In this document: positions 1-8,779 of the stretch, piece by piece | Numbering within the stretch: position 1 is the stretch's first letter | Layout of the letters: every line of letters begins with the position of its first letter | NCBI GenBank assembly: GCA_903854335.1 | Contig: CAINVY010000005.1 | Coordinates: 163,206-227,205 of the forward strand | DNA: 64,000 bases | Direction of reading: 5' to 3' | DNA from: an uncultured Candidatus Peregrinibacteria bacterium | GTDB lineage: Bacteria > Patescibacteriota > Gracilibacteria > Peribacterales > Peribacteraceae | Program-made: the position numbers and the translations under genes | The notes under the pieces: generated by a model | Databases searched by the model: none | The model's input: only the letters and a program-made list of their open reading frames with translations | Told to the model about the DNA's origin: nothing

Positions 1-129
1 GTATGGAAGAGGCATTGTGCAGCTGATTCCCGTGGGTTGCGCCGCGTTCGTCCTCCTCGCCCATGCGCTCTTCGCATCGAGATCGACACACGAGTCCTGA
101 CGCCATCCCGGATCCGCCCAGGAAGCACC

Positions 130-158
130 TTGGTCTGCCTTGGTCCTGACGCTATGCT
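130..158 (+). promoter_or_regulatory. Promoter of the Trm11-like gene
   Basis: The -35 box TTGGTC (130-135) and -10 box TATGCT (153-158) are 17 bp apart. The -10 box ends 6 bases before the ATG at 165, so transcription should begin at or next to the start codon (leaderless). Confidence 0.55.
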
Positions 159-164
159 GGAGCC

Positions 165-1379
165 ATGCCCTCTTTCGCCGCGTTCCTCGGTCATCAGCCG
201 CACATCTCCATCGCCGAACTCTCCGCGAGTATCCGCGACTTCTCGCTCCAGCGCGTCATCCAGAACCGCGTACTCCTCTTCGAGAGCTCGCTTCCCCTCG
301 ATGCCACCAATCTCCGTACACTCGGCGGCACGGTCGTCATCGCGAAACGGATCTCCGAGAACGATCTCACGATCGAAGACGTGCCCGCTCTGCTCCTCAA
401 CGAAATCTCCGGCATCCACGGCAAAGTCACCTTCAGCCTCCGCACCCTCGGTCTTCCGCCCGCTCGCATCAAATCCCTCTACCGCGAATGCAAGGAATCG
501 ATGCGAAAAAAGGGGCGTCCCTCTCGCTACGTCGGTACCGAACGCGCTCCGGCCGCCTCCGTCCTCCTCCACGATGCGGGACTGCTGGATGGATCGAACG
601 GATGCGAAATCTGCGTGATCGCCGACGAGAATACGATTTGGATCGGCCGAACGGTCGCCGCGCAGGACATCGAGTCCTACGCGAAGCGTGACATGAAGAA
701 ACCGGTCCGCGATACGACGACGGGGCTCCTCCCGCCCAAACTCGCCCAAATCCTTCTCAACTTCGGATCGTGGCTCGCACGCGGCAAAGCCGTAGGAGAG
801 AGCCAGCTCACGGTCTTTGATCCCTTCACCGGAACGGGCGTGATTCCAATGGAATGTCTCCTCAGAGGATGGAACGTCCTCGCCTCGGATACGTCCCAGA
901 GAGCGGTGACCGGAACGGAGAAGAATCTCGAATGGCTCCGGAAGGAGAATGACATCTTCAAAAAGGATGTCTGGAGCACGGTGTGGAAGCAGGATGCACG
1001 CAGACCCTTCGTCCTCAAGCAGCGTCCCGATGTGATCGTCACGGAGACGACCCTCGGCCCTTCCCTCGAAGAACGGGCGTCACTCAAAGATGTTTCTAAG
1101 CTGAAGACGGAGAACGAGAAGCTGCAAGAGGATTTCCTCCGTAACGTCGTGGCCACGCTCCCCGGCGTCCCCGTCGTCGCGACATGGCCCGTGTGGTATA
1201 CGAGCAAGGGGCAAGTCCGCCTCGAGAAGGTCTGGGACCGTCTGCACGAAATCGGTTTCCGGCTCGCCATTCCCGCCGCCGTCGATCTCGACATCACGGG
1301 CCGTCCCACGCTGGTGTATCGCAGGCCGGGGCAGTACGTGGGCCGCGAAATCGTCCTCCTGACGCCCGCAAAAAGATAA
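165..1379 (+). CDS. Trm11/TrmG10-like tRNA (guanine-N2) methyltransferase family protein
   Basis: A 404-aa protein whose C-terminal half is a Rossmann-like SAM-dependent methyltransferase, with the SAM-binding motif DPFTGTG near residue 223. The N-terminal half is a plausible THUMP/ferredoxin-like RNA-binding region, and the family modifies guanine in tRNA. At the place where N6/N2 methylases of this fold carry (N/D)PPY, I read IVTETTLGP, so the usual catalytic tetrapeptide is absent. Activity or target may therefore differ from Trm11. The ATG at 165 is fixed by a -10 box six bases upstream. The neighbouring tRNA-Asn gene fits a tRNA-related role but is not proof. The family call is good; the exact modified base is inference. 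Confidence 0.75.
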   Translation: MPSFAAFLGHQPHISIAELSASIRDFSLQRVIQNRVLLFESSLPLDATNLRTLGGTVVIAKRISENDLTIEDVPALLLNEISGIHGKVTFSLRTLGLPPARIKSLYRECKESMRKKGRPSRYVGTERAPAASVLLHDAGLLDGSNGCEICVIADENTIWIGRTVAAQDIESYAKRDMKKPVRDTTTGLLPPKLAQILLNFGSWLARGKAVGESQLTVFDPFTGTGVIPMECLLRGWNVLASDTSQRAVTGTEKNLEWLRKENDIFKKDVWSTVWKQDARRPFVLKQRPDVIVTETTLGPSLEERASLKDVSKLKTENEKLQEDFLRNVVATLPGVPVVATWPVWYTSKGQVRLEKVWDRLHEIGFRLAIPAAVDLDITGRPTLVYRRPGQYVGREIVLLTPAKR

Positions 1380-1390
1380 TGTGCGCGCCC

Positions 1391-1418
1391 TAGCCAAAGA
1401 GCAGATTTTGTCTATACT
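1391..1418 (+). promoter_or_regulatory. Probable promoter of tRNA-Asn
   Basis: TAGCCA (1391-1396) and TATACT (1413-1418) are separated by 16 bp, about 50 bp upstream of the mature tRNA 5' end. The -35 match is imperfect. Confidence 0.4.
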
Positions 1419-1467
1419 TCCATGCGTTCTTTCCTGTCCGGGTTCTTTTCCCATCATCTCTCTCCGT

Positions 1468-1542
1468 TCCTCGGTAGCTCAGTGGTAGAGCAGGGCGCTG
1501 TTAACGCCAAGGTCGCTGGTTCGAGTCCAGCCCGAGGAGCCA
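1468..1542 (+). tRNA. tRNA-Asn (anticodon GTT), CCA encoded
   Basis: A complete cloverleaf can be drawn. The acceptor stem TCCTCGG (1468-1474) pairs with CCGAGGA (1532-1538), followed by discriminator G and an encoded CCA. The D arm is GCTC/GAGC, the anticodon loop is CTGTTAA giving anticodon GTT, and the T arm carries the TTCGAGT loop. The first anticodon-stem pair is mismatched. The 3' half (from about 1501) is shared with the antisense 3' end of the serine recombinase gene, so it probably is the chromosomal attachment site of the adjacent island. Confidence 0.95.
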
Positions 1543-3045
1543 TTCTCCATTTATTATAACAGCACGATTCTCCAGCATTGTTTGGACGATTTTCGTGTAA
1601 TCAACGCTGTCTATAGACCTGTTCTTTATGGCAATTCGATCAAAGAAAAGTGAAATCAGGTGACGTTTGAGGTGCGGTGGTGCATCCATGTAGGTCTGAT
1701 GCAGGTCATCGGTCAGTTCCATGAAGCGAGCGAAGATGTCTATGTTACTTTTCCGCTTCTGATTGAGTTCAATCAACTGCTGTTCGAGAACTGCAATTTC
1801 TCTGGAGTATTCGGCAGCTTTCCGTCTGAACGTTTCCGCATCGACAACTCTATCAGCACGATCATCCTCAAGATTGCTTCGCCGTTGTCGTAGCTTCATC
1901 TTCCTGTTCTCAACCTGTCGGATTTGTTTATCGACTCCAGAGTGAGTCTCTACAAGGATTTCCTTTGCCCTTGCAACAATCCTTTCCATGAGCGGCAAAG
2001 TGAATTGAATCTTTCGGAATTGCTCAGCAATCAGCTCTTCCAGAACATCTGCACGAATATTCTGACCGACGTTCGAATGTTTCTTCAGAGTAAGCGAACA
2101 ATGGTAGTACGATGCTCCATTCTTCTGGTTGTGGATTTCGGCAGTCATTCGACCACCGCAGATGCCACACTGCAGTGCACTCCTCAGAAAGAATCTTTCT
2201 GAGTGTTTGCGCTCACGATTCGCATGATGGTTGAGTGCTGCCATACGTGCCTGACACGCATCATACGTTGCCTTGTCGATCAACGGCTTGTGATTGCCTG
2301 GATATAGCTGCCCCTTGAACTCCATCATGCCGTAATAAAAAGGAGAATTGATCATGGCAACGAAGCTAGACTTAGGCAGTGCTTTGCCATGACGTGAGCG
2401 TAGGCCTTTGGAATACATGATGCCGTTGAGATCGGTACAGTTGTAACCACCAGTGGCAAGCAGTGAAAACGCCTCAGCCACGAGTGCAGACTGATTCTCA
2501 TCTTGCAGTACCTCGTTGTGCGGGTTGTCCTTCGTACCAGTGTTCTCATTTTTATACCCGATGGGAGCCCATCCAGGCCATTCCCCTTTCTCTATTTTTC
2601 TCAGCATGGCACGGCTCGTTTTCGCTCCGTAGAGGTTGCTATAGAACTCATTGATGCTCGACATGATGCCATCCATCATTGTGCTCTCTGGAGTATCCAT
2701 CTCTGTGAAAGGCTGATTGACGGCAACGAGACGGCATCCATGTTTCTTGAGAATCTGTTTCACTATTTGATGGTCATGTGCCGATCGTGAGAAACGATCT
2801 GTTTCTGATACGAGAAAGTAATCAACCTTATTCTCTTTGATGAAATCCAAAGCATCGAGGAATCCTGGTCTCCCTTCAATTGACCTCCCACTCTTGCCAT
2901 CATCACGAAACCTTCTGAGGATGGTGATGCCCTTCTGCTCACCATACTTGTCGCACATGACGAGTTGATTCTCGACGGACTTACCCTTTGCCTGCTCTTC
3001 ATCACTCACCCTTCCATAGCTTATTCCTGTGCTTACGTTAGCCAT
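1501..3045 (-). CDS. Large serine recombinase (integrase of the island)
   Basis: A 514-aa protein with the resolvase N-terminal catalytic domain (YGRVSDEEQ, nucleophile Ser14), a recombinase domain in the middle, a zinc-ribbon-like Cys cluster (CGICGG, then HC about 20 residues on) and a C-terminal coiled coil. It is the expected integrase of an integrative element. I chose the ATG at 3045 because a promoter lies directly upstream; an upstream in-frame extension lacks support. The last residues (GLDSNQRPWR) are encoded by the complement of tRNA-Asn and the stop codon lies in the tRNA anticodon region. The gene's 3' end is therefore supplied by the host tRNA after integration. Some large serine recombinases do use such sites, though tRNA targets are more usual for tyrosine integrases. 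Confidence 0.9.
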   Translation of the reverse strand: MANVSTGISYGRVSDEEQAKGKSVENQLVMCDKYGEQKGITILRRFRDDGKSGRSIEGRPGFLDALDFIKENKVDYFLVSETDRFSRSAHDHQIVKQILKKHGCRLVAVNQPFTEMDTPESTMMDGIMSSINEFYSNLYGAKTSRAMLRKIEKGEWPGWAPIGYKNENTGTKDNPHNEVLQDENQSALVAEAFSLLATGGYNCTDLNGIMYSKGLRSRHGKALPKSSFVAMINSPFYYGMMEFKGQLYPGNHKPLIDKATYDACQARMAALNHHANRERKHSERFFLRSALQCGICGGRMTAEIHNQKNGASYYHCSLTLKKHSNVGQNIRADVLEELIAEQFRKIQFTLPLMERIVARAKEILVETHSGVDKQIRQVENRKMKLRQRRSNLEDDRADRVVDAETFRRKAAEYSREIAVLEQQLIELNQKRKSNIDIFARFMELTDDLHQTYMDAPPHLKRHLISLFFDRIAIKNRSIDSVDYTKIVQTMLENRAVIINGEWLLGLDSNQRPWR

Positions 3046-3054
3046 AATCAATTG

Positions 3055-3083
3055 ATTGTAATGGAAATAAAATGGATAACCAA
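3055..3083 (-). promoter_or_regulatory. Promoter of the serine recombinase
   Basis: Read on the minus strand, TTGGTT (3083-3078) and TACAAT (3060-3055) are spaced by 17 bp. The -10 box ends nine bases before the ATG at 3045, a leaderless arrangement. Confidence 0.5.
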
Positions 3084-3414
3084 AGGCTGAAAACCCCACT
3101 CGGGGTCGTGACTTTCACTATCCACTTTTTTGGTCGTAGAACCGGACATCAGAAGCACCATTTTATTGTCCGTTTTGGGGTGGAAATGCCACCTTTCCTC
3201 TATTTTGAGCCATTTTCCATGTTTTCAGGGGTCATGTGAGCATGTGGAGCGGGTGTGCCTGTTACATACTTGAGTTGAGAGAGGTTTGAATGTTGGTTAG
3301 GTAGTTGAGATGGGGTTTGAAAAATCAGGCATGTTATAAGTCAAAAGACGAGGTTCAGGCATAAGCAACACTTCGCAGAAGCGCATCGGTGCTATAAGCT
3401 GCTCGTATATTTCT
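3084..3414. other. Divergent intergenic region between recombinase and hsdR
   Basis: About 330 bases with no convincing gene. Two weak -10-like sequences precede hsdR (TATAAG at 3393 and TATATT at 3406), but no matching -35 box is clear. The composition is irregular (GT-rich on the plus strand around 3230-3320). No inverted repeat strong enough to call an operator was seen. Confidence 0.4.
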
Positions 3415-6111
3415 ATGAAGATGCAGCCCAATTCACCAAAAACTTCTGAGTGGCTTACTCGCAAACATCTCATCGACCCGATGCTCAAAGCAGCGGGGTG
3501 GAAGATAGTGCCATTCGAGGAAGGTCGCAGCCTGGACTCCTACGAGGGTTGTGCGGTGGAAGAGTACCCCACTGACAATGGGCCTGCAGACTATGCTCTC
3601 TGTGCACTGGGAAAGGTGCTCGGTGTAGTCGAGGCGAAGAAACTGACACTTGGCCCACAGAGTGTCCTTACTCAGGCAGAGCGTTATTCCCAAGGTCTGG
3701 CTTCGAGCCCTCTGAACTTCCGTGGTTATTATGTGCCATTCTTATATGCCACGAATGGCGAAATACTTTGGTTCCATGACATACGCCCTGAGCACTCACG
3801 TTCCCGCAAAATCTCCCACTTCCATACACCAGCTGCACTCATAGAACGATTGGAGCAACCATTCGATCAGTCATGCTCTGAACTGTTGAGACTTCCCAAC
3901 GACAATCCTCGCCTTCGTCCTTATCAAATCGAAGCGAGTGAGGCTATTGAACATGCCATTGCTGCACACAAGCGACTCATGCTCGTTGCAATGGCAACAG
4001 GCACCGGGAAGACTTTTACGACTGTGAATGAGGTTTACCGTCTCATGAAGTCCGGTGTTGCCAAGCGCGTGTTGTTCCTTGTGGATCGTCGTGCACTCGC
4101 AGCTCAAACTGTCCGTTCGTTTGCATCATATGATGCTGAACCGGGACTCAAATTCAATCAGGTCTATGAGGTCTATAGCCAGAAGTTTCAGAGGGAGGAC
4201 TTTGGCGAGGATGAAAAGTTTGATCCCAAGGTGCTTCCTACGGGGCATCTCATCAACCCGAAGCCTGGACATGCGTTTGTGTACGTCTGCACCATCCAAC
4301 GCATGGCCATCAATCTCTTTGGCCGTGATGCGGTGTGGCAGTCCGAGGATACGATTGATGACGATGCGGACAAACTGGACATTCCTATCCATGCCTTTGA
4401 TCTGATCGTTGCGGATGAGTGTCATCGTGGTTACACCTCCTCCGAGGTCTCTGTGTGGCGACAGACCCTCGACCATTTCGATGCAATCAAGATTGGTCTC
4501 ACCGCCACGCCTGCCAGTCACACTACTGGGTATTTCCAAGAGAAGGTCTATGAATATCCGTACCTTCGAGCAGTGCGCGAAGGCTTCTTGGTGGACTATG
4601 ATGTAGTGACCGTCAAATCCGATGTGCGCATGAAGGGCGTGTTCTTGAAGGAAGGTGAACAGATTGCTCTCATTGATCCTGAGTCGGGCTCAGAACAGTT
4701 GGATTTGCTCGAAGACGAGCGCAAGTTTGATGCAACGGAGGTTGAGAGAAAAATCACGGCACCAGATTCCAACCGCAAAGTGTTGGAGGAGATTCGGAAA
4801 TACGCGCTGGAACATGAGCAGCAGACTGGTCGATTCCCGAAGATTCTTATCTTCGCAGTGAATGACCTTCCGCATACATCTCACGCAGACCAACTTGTGG
4901 ACACAGCTCGTGATATTTTTGGTCAGGGCGACAGTTTCGTGCAGAAAATCACAGGTCGAGTGGATCGTCCTCTTCAGAAAATTCGTGAGTTCCGTAACCG
5001 CGAGAATCCGAAAGTTGTCGTGACAGTAGACATGCTCACTACAGGAGTGGACATCCCTGACTTGGAATTCATCGTGTTCCTTCGTCCGGTAAAGTCCCGC
5101 ATCCTCTTTGAGCAGATGATTGGACGAGGCACACGCAAAGGTGAGAGATTCCCCGATAAGTCACACTTCGTCATCTTCGATTGTTTCAATGGAACACTCC
5201 TTGAGTATTTCAAGAACGCCACAGGTGTCACAGCTGATCCACCATTACGCGAGAACCTCACCACACCTGAAATCATCGAACACATCTGGCAGAACAATGA
5301 CCGTGACTACAAGGTACGCTGTCTTGTGCGCCGCTTACAACGGATTGATAAGGAGATGACAGGAGAAGGACGAGAACTCTTCACAAGATATTTCCCTCAG
5401 GGTGACCTCGCTTCTTTCGCCCGAGAACTTCCTGATCGTCTCAAGGAAGGCTTCACAGAGACCATGACAGTTCTTCGCGATGCAGACTTCCAAAACCTGA
5501 TTCAACATTACCCACGCCCAAAGCGTGTGTTCATCGTGGCCTCAGAAATAGAAGATAAAGTCGAATCAGGCTGGCTCGTTCGTGGGTCAGACGGCAAAGA
5601 GTACAAACCTGAAGACTACATTGTCGCCTTCTCTCGGTTCGTACAAGAGAACCCCGACCACATTGATGCCATTCGCATTCTCCTTGATCGTCCCAAGGAC
5701 TGGAGTTCAGGTGCACTCGTGGAGCTGAAGACCAAGCTCGCTTCCACACCTCAGCGCTTCACGGTGGAGAATCTGCAGAAGGCACATTCAATTACCTATC
5801 ACAAACCTCTCGTTGAGATTATCTCCATGATCAAACATGCAGCCGACGAGCATCAACCTCTCTACACCGCAGAGGAGCGGGTACGTCGTGCATTCGAGAA
5901 AGTTACAGACAAGAAGAAGTTCACTTTCGAGCAGCAGCAATGGCTTGACCGTATCCGCGACCACTTGGAACAAAACTTGAGTATTGATAAGCAGGACTTT
6001 GAAATCGTGCCACTCTTCATCAACTTCGGTGGCTGGAACAGAGCAAATGGTGACTTCAATGGGAAACTCCTGCCTTTGTTATCTGCCTTCAATTCCTCCA
6101 TCGCCAAATGA
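3415..6111 (+). CDS. hsdR: Type I restriction enzyme R subunit (helicase-nuclease)
   Basis: An 898-aa motor/nuclease subunit of a type I restriction complex, which translocates unmodified DNA with ATP and cleaves it. The N-terminal PD-(D/E)XK nuclease shows Asp59 and the EAKK motif near residues 73-76, followed by the QxxxY element (QAERY) that marks HsdR nucleases. Walker A is MATGTGKT near residue 192 and the DEAD-like box is DECH near 333; the helicase C domain and an EcoEI-type C-terminal domain follow. The length is normal. It overlaps hsdM by four bases (ATGA), giving the order R-M-S. A second ATG at 3421 is an equally possible start. Confidence 0.95.
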   Translation: MKMQPNSPKTSEWLTRKHLIDPMLKAAGWKIVPFEEGRSLDSYEGCAVEEYPTDNGPADYALCALGKVLGVVEAKKLTLGPQSVLTQAERYSQGLASSPLNFRGYYVPFLYATNGEILWFHDIRPEHSRSRKISHFHTPAALIERLEQPFDQSCSELLRLPNDNPRLRPYQIEASEAIEHAIAAHKRLMLVAMATGTGKTFTTVNEVYRLMKSGVAKRVLFLVDRRALAAQTVRSFASYDAEPGLKFNQVYEVYSQKFQREDFGEDEKFDPKVLPTGHLINPKPGHAFVYVCTIQRMAINLFGRDAVWQSEDTIDDDADKLDIPIHAFDLIVADECHRGYTSSEVSVWRQTLDHFDAIKIGLTATPASHTTGYFQEKVYEYPYLRAVREGFLVDYDVVTVKSDVRMKGVFLKEGEQIALIDPESGSEQLDLLEDERKFDATEVERKITAPDSNRKVLEEIRKYALEHEQQTGRFPKILIFAVNDLPHTSHADQLVDTARDIFGQGDSFVQKITGRVDRPLQKIREFRNRENPKVVVTVDMLTTGVDIPDLEFIVFLRPVKSRILFEQMIGRGTRKGERFPDKSHFVIFDCFNGTLLEYFKNATGVTADPPLRENLTTPEIIEHIWQNNDRDYKVRCLVRRLQRIDKEMTGEGRELFTRYFPQGDLASFARELPDRLKEGFTETMTVLRDADFQNLIQHYPRPKRVFIVASEIEDKVESGWLVRGSDGKEYKPEDYIVAFSRFVQENPDHIDAIRILLDRPKDWSSGALVELKTKLASTPQRFTVENLQKAHSITYHKPLVEIISMIKHAADEHQPLYTAEERVRRAFEKVTDKKKFTFEQQQWLDRIRDHLEQNLSIDKQDFEIVPLFINFGGWNRANGDFNGKLLPLLSAFNSSIAK

Positions 6112-7514
6112 CTGACGTTGTCGCCAAACTCTGGGGTTTTTGCCACACACTGCGCCAAGATGGTGTGGACTATGGCGATTACATCGAACAGCTCACCTAT
6201 CTGCTGTTCCTCAAAATGTCATCCGAGAAGGGGCTATCTCTTCCCAAAGGCTGCAACTGGGACTCGCTCAAAGCACTCTCCGGTACTGCTCTCACTGAGC
6301 ATTACATTGATGTTCTGAGAGGCCTTGAGAAGGAAAAGGGACTGCTCGGAAGCATCTTTGCAGGAGCACAGTCGCGCTTCACCAATCCCGTGAACCTCAA
6401 ACGTCTCGTTGACCTGATTGATGAGACAGAATGGACAAGCCTCGGTGTGGATGTGAAGGGTGCGGCCTTCGAGGGACTCCTTGAGAAGGCAGCGAGTGAA
6501 GGAAAGAAGGGGGCTGGACAATACTTCACTCCACGCATTGTCATCCAAGCCATTGTGCAGTGCATGAAGCCCGATCCTCGGAAGGGCAAAGACTTTGCTA
6601 TCTGTGACCCTGCCTGTGGTACTGGAGGCTTCCTCGTCTGTGCCTACGAGTGGCTTCTGGAGCAGACAAAGGGTGGAGCAATGGATCGTGAACTTGCCAT
6701 AAGAGTGCGCAAGGGAACGTTCTTCGGCCAAGAGCTTGTGCAACGGCCTCGTCGTCTCGCTCTCATGAATTTGTATCTGCATGGCGTGGAGCCTGAAATC
6801 ACTCTTGGTGACAGCATCTACGATCCGCCGAATGCAAAGCGTTTTGATGTCATCCTCACCAACCCTCCATTTGGCAACAAGGGAGCGAACCAAACACCTG
6901 AGCGTGAGGACTTCACGATTGAGACGAGTAACAAGCAACTCAACTTTATTCAGCATGTGATGACCATTCTCAAGCCTGGGGGAAGAGCGGCAGTTGTCGT
7001 TCCTGATAACTGTTTGTTTGAAGACAAAGCAGGAGAAGTTTTTGAAATCCTGACCGAAGATTGTGATCTCCATACTGTCATACGTCTCCCTAATGGCACG
7101 TTCAGTCCCTACAGTCCTGGGACAAAGACGAACATCATTTTCTTCACAAAGGGACGTGCGACAGAGAAGGTTTGGATTTATGATGGGCGCACAAATGTCG
7201 CTGGTGTCACAAAGAAAGACCGCAAGCTCACTGTTGAGCACTTCTCGGAGTTTATCAAATGCTACGGCATAGACCCCAGTGGCAGGTCAAAGCGCAACCC
7301 CAAGGATGCGAAAGACGATCGTTGGCGTGTATTTGGGATTGATGAGGTGAGGAAACGAGGATTCAAGATTGATAGCTTCAAATGGCTTAAGGATGAAGGG
7401 CTGCAAGATGGGGATGATCTACCAGAACCCGAGGAGTTGCTGACAAGCGCCATTACAGAACTAGAAGGCGCTGTCGGTGAGTTGAGAAATATTTTGAAAA
7501 CACTCAACAAATGA
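6108..7514 (+). CDS. hsdM: Type I DNA methyltransferase M subunit (N6-adenine)
   Basis: A 468-aa modification subunit. The N-terminal helical HsdM domain is followed by the SAM-dependent N6-adenine methylase domain with motif I DPACGTGGF (about residue 167) and catalytic motif IV NPPF (about residue 251). It pairs with HsdS to methylate the recognition site and with HsdR to restrict. It is translationally coupled on both sides by four-base ATGA overlaps. All key motifs are intact, so the system looks functional. Confidence 0.96.
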   Translation: MTDVVAKLWGFCHTLRQDGVDYGDYIEQLTYLLFLKMSSEKGLSLPKGCNWDSLKALSGTALTEHYIDVLRGLEKEKGLLGSIFAGAQSRFTNPVNLKRLVDLIDETEWTSLGVDVKGAAFEGLLEKAASEGKKGAGQYFTPRIVIQAIVQCMKPDPRKGKDFAICDPACGTGGFLVCAYEWLLEQTKGGAMDRELAIRVRKGTFFGQELVQRPRRLALMNLYLHGVEPEITLGDSIYDPPNAKRFDVILTNPPFGNKGANQTPEREDFTIETSNKQLNFIQHVMTILKPGGRAAVVVPDNCLFEDKAGEVFEILTEDCDLHTVIRLPNGTFSPYSPGTKTNIIFFTKGRATEKVWIYDGRTNVAGVTKKDRKLTVEHFSEFIKCYGIDPSGRSKRNPKDAKDDRWRVFGIDEVRKRGFKIDSFKWLKDEGLQDGDDLPEPEELLTSAITELEGAVGELRNILKTLNK

Positions 7515-8719
7515 AGAAAGAATTATATGTATCGGCAAATCATAGTGATATAAAGTTTTTGAAAATTAGAGATTTTTTGAACATCAAATATGGAAAGGGA
7601 TTGAAGGAATCGGACAGAAAACCAGGCAACATCCCCGTGTATGGCTCCAATGGTATCGTGGGTGAACACAGTCAGGCACTCAGCACAGGTAAAACGATTA
7701 TAATCGGCCGGAAAGGTTCTGTCGGAGAGGTACACATTTCAAATGGCCCCTGCTGGCCTATCGACACCACTTACTTCGTTGATGAATTCAAAGGTCTAGA
7801 CCCACTTTACGTCTATCATCTGCTACGTAGTTTGAAACTTGGCACTTTGGATACATCAACTGCAATCCCAGGTGTAAACCGAAATCATATATATGATAAA
7901 GAGGTCAGCCTTCCTTCTTTTGAACAACAAAAAATGATTGTCAAAAAATTGAATGAGTTACTTCCATCAATACGTTCTGCTCAAGAAAAGATTGTGAGGG
8001 CGAGGGCAATTTTGCGCAGGTTTCGACAAGCGGTGTTAGATGCCGCTTGTTGTGGCGAACTCACGACAGATTGTCGTAATCGCTCAGGCATTTCAGATCA
8101 ATGGTCTGAGCTAGAGCTGGGCGATGTTATTACTGATCTTGGACAAGGTTGGAGCCCCAAGTGCGAGGTACAACCTTCTTCTTCTCCTGATATGTGGGGT
8201 GTTATCAAGACAACCGCTATCCAGCCAATGAATTTTAGTGAAATCGAAAACAAGAAATTACCAGCGGCTTTGAAACCACGGCAGTCTCTTGAATTGCATG
8301 CAGGTGATTTGCTTATTACTCGTGCTGGTCCTCGCGACAGAGCTGGCGTGTGTTGTTTAGTTCGTTCTGTTCGTCCAAAACTGATCCTGTGTGATAAAGC
8401 ATATAGATTTCACGCAATTGAGGAACGAGCAATTCCTGATTTTATTGAAATCATTTTGAACGCACCCAAGATGCTAATTGAACTTGATAAAATCAAAACT
8501 GGAATATCAGATAGCGGCTTGAATCTAACACAAACAAAATTTCTTTCGTTGCCCATCACTCTTCCAACCATTCCTGAGCAAAAGGAAATTGTGAAAAGAA
8601 TACGTTCATATTTTGAAATTGCTGATCGGGTGGAACAATCACTAGCGAAAATAGGCGGATACTGCGAAACAACAACAAGAGCGGTATTGACTCAAGCATT
8701 CGCAGGACAACTATCCTAA
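7511..8719 (+). CDS. hsdS: Type I restriction-modification specificity subunit
   Basis: A 402-aa DNA-recognition subunit with the usual two half-subunits. The first target-recognition domain spans roughly residues 10-130 and is followed by a helical spacer (EQQKMIVKKLNELLPSIRSA, about 138-157). The second target-recognition domain and its spacer (PEQKEIVKRI, about 355 on) end in the typical TRAVLTQAFAGQL tail. The gene is more AT-rich than hsdR and hsdM, as expected for recognition domains that exchange rapidly. The recognition sequence cannot be predicted from the sequence alone. Confidence 0.93.
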   Translation: MKKELYVSANHSDIKFLKIRDFLNIKYGKGLKESDRKPGNIPVYGSNGIVGEHSQALSTGKTIIIGRKGSVGEVHISNGPCWPIDTTYFVDEFKGLDPLYVYHLLRSLKLGTLDTSTAIPGVNRNHIYDKEVSLPSFEQQKMIVKKLNELLPSIRSAQEKIVRARAILRRFRQAVLDAACCGELTTDCRNRSGISDQWSELELGDVITDLGQGWSPKCEVQPSSSPDMWGVIKTTAIQPMNFSEIENKKLPAALKPRQSLELHAGDLLITRAGPRDRAGVCCLVRSVRPKLILCDKAYRFHAIEERAIPDFIEIILNAPKMLIELDKIKTGISDSGLNLTQTKFLSLPITLPTIPEQKEIVKRIRSYFEIADRVEQSLAKIGGYCETTTRAVLTQAFAGQLS

Positions 8720-8779
8720 ACTTCATTTTACTGGAGTCTTGTAATTGCTGTTTATTTCATTGTGTGGCATAGATTGGGT

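Noticed and set aside
1..164. A gene upstream of the Trm11-like gene
   Set aside because: The frames there are Arg/Pro/Ser-rich, begin mid-sequence, and match no protein pattern; no gene can be supported.
6234..7241. A 335-codon minus-strand open frame across hsdM
   Set aside because: Antisense to hsdM, no motif, composition of a shadow frame.
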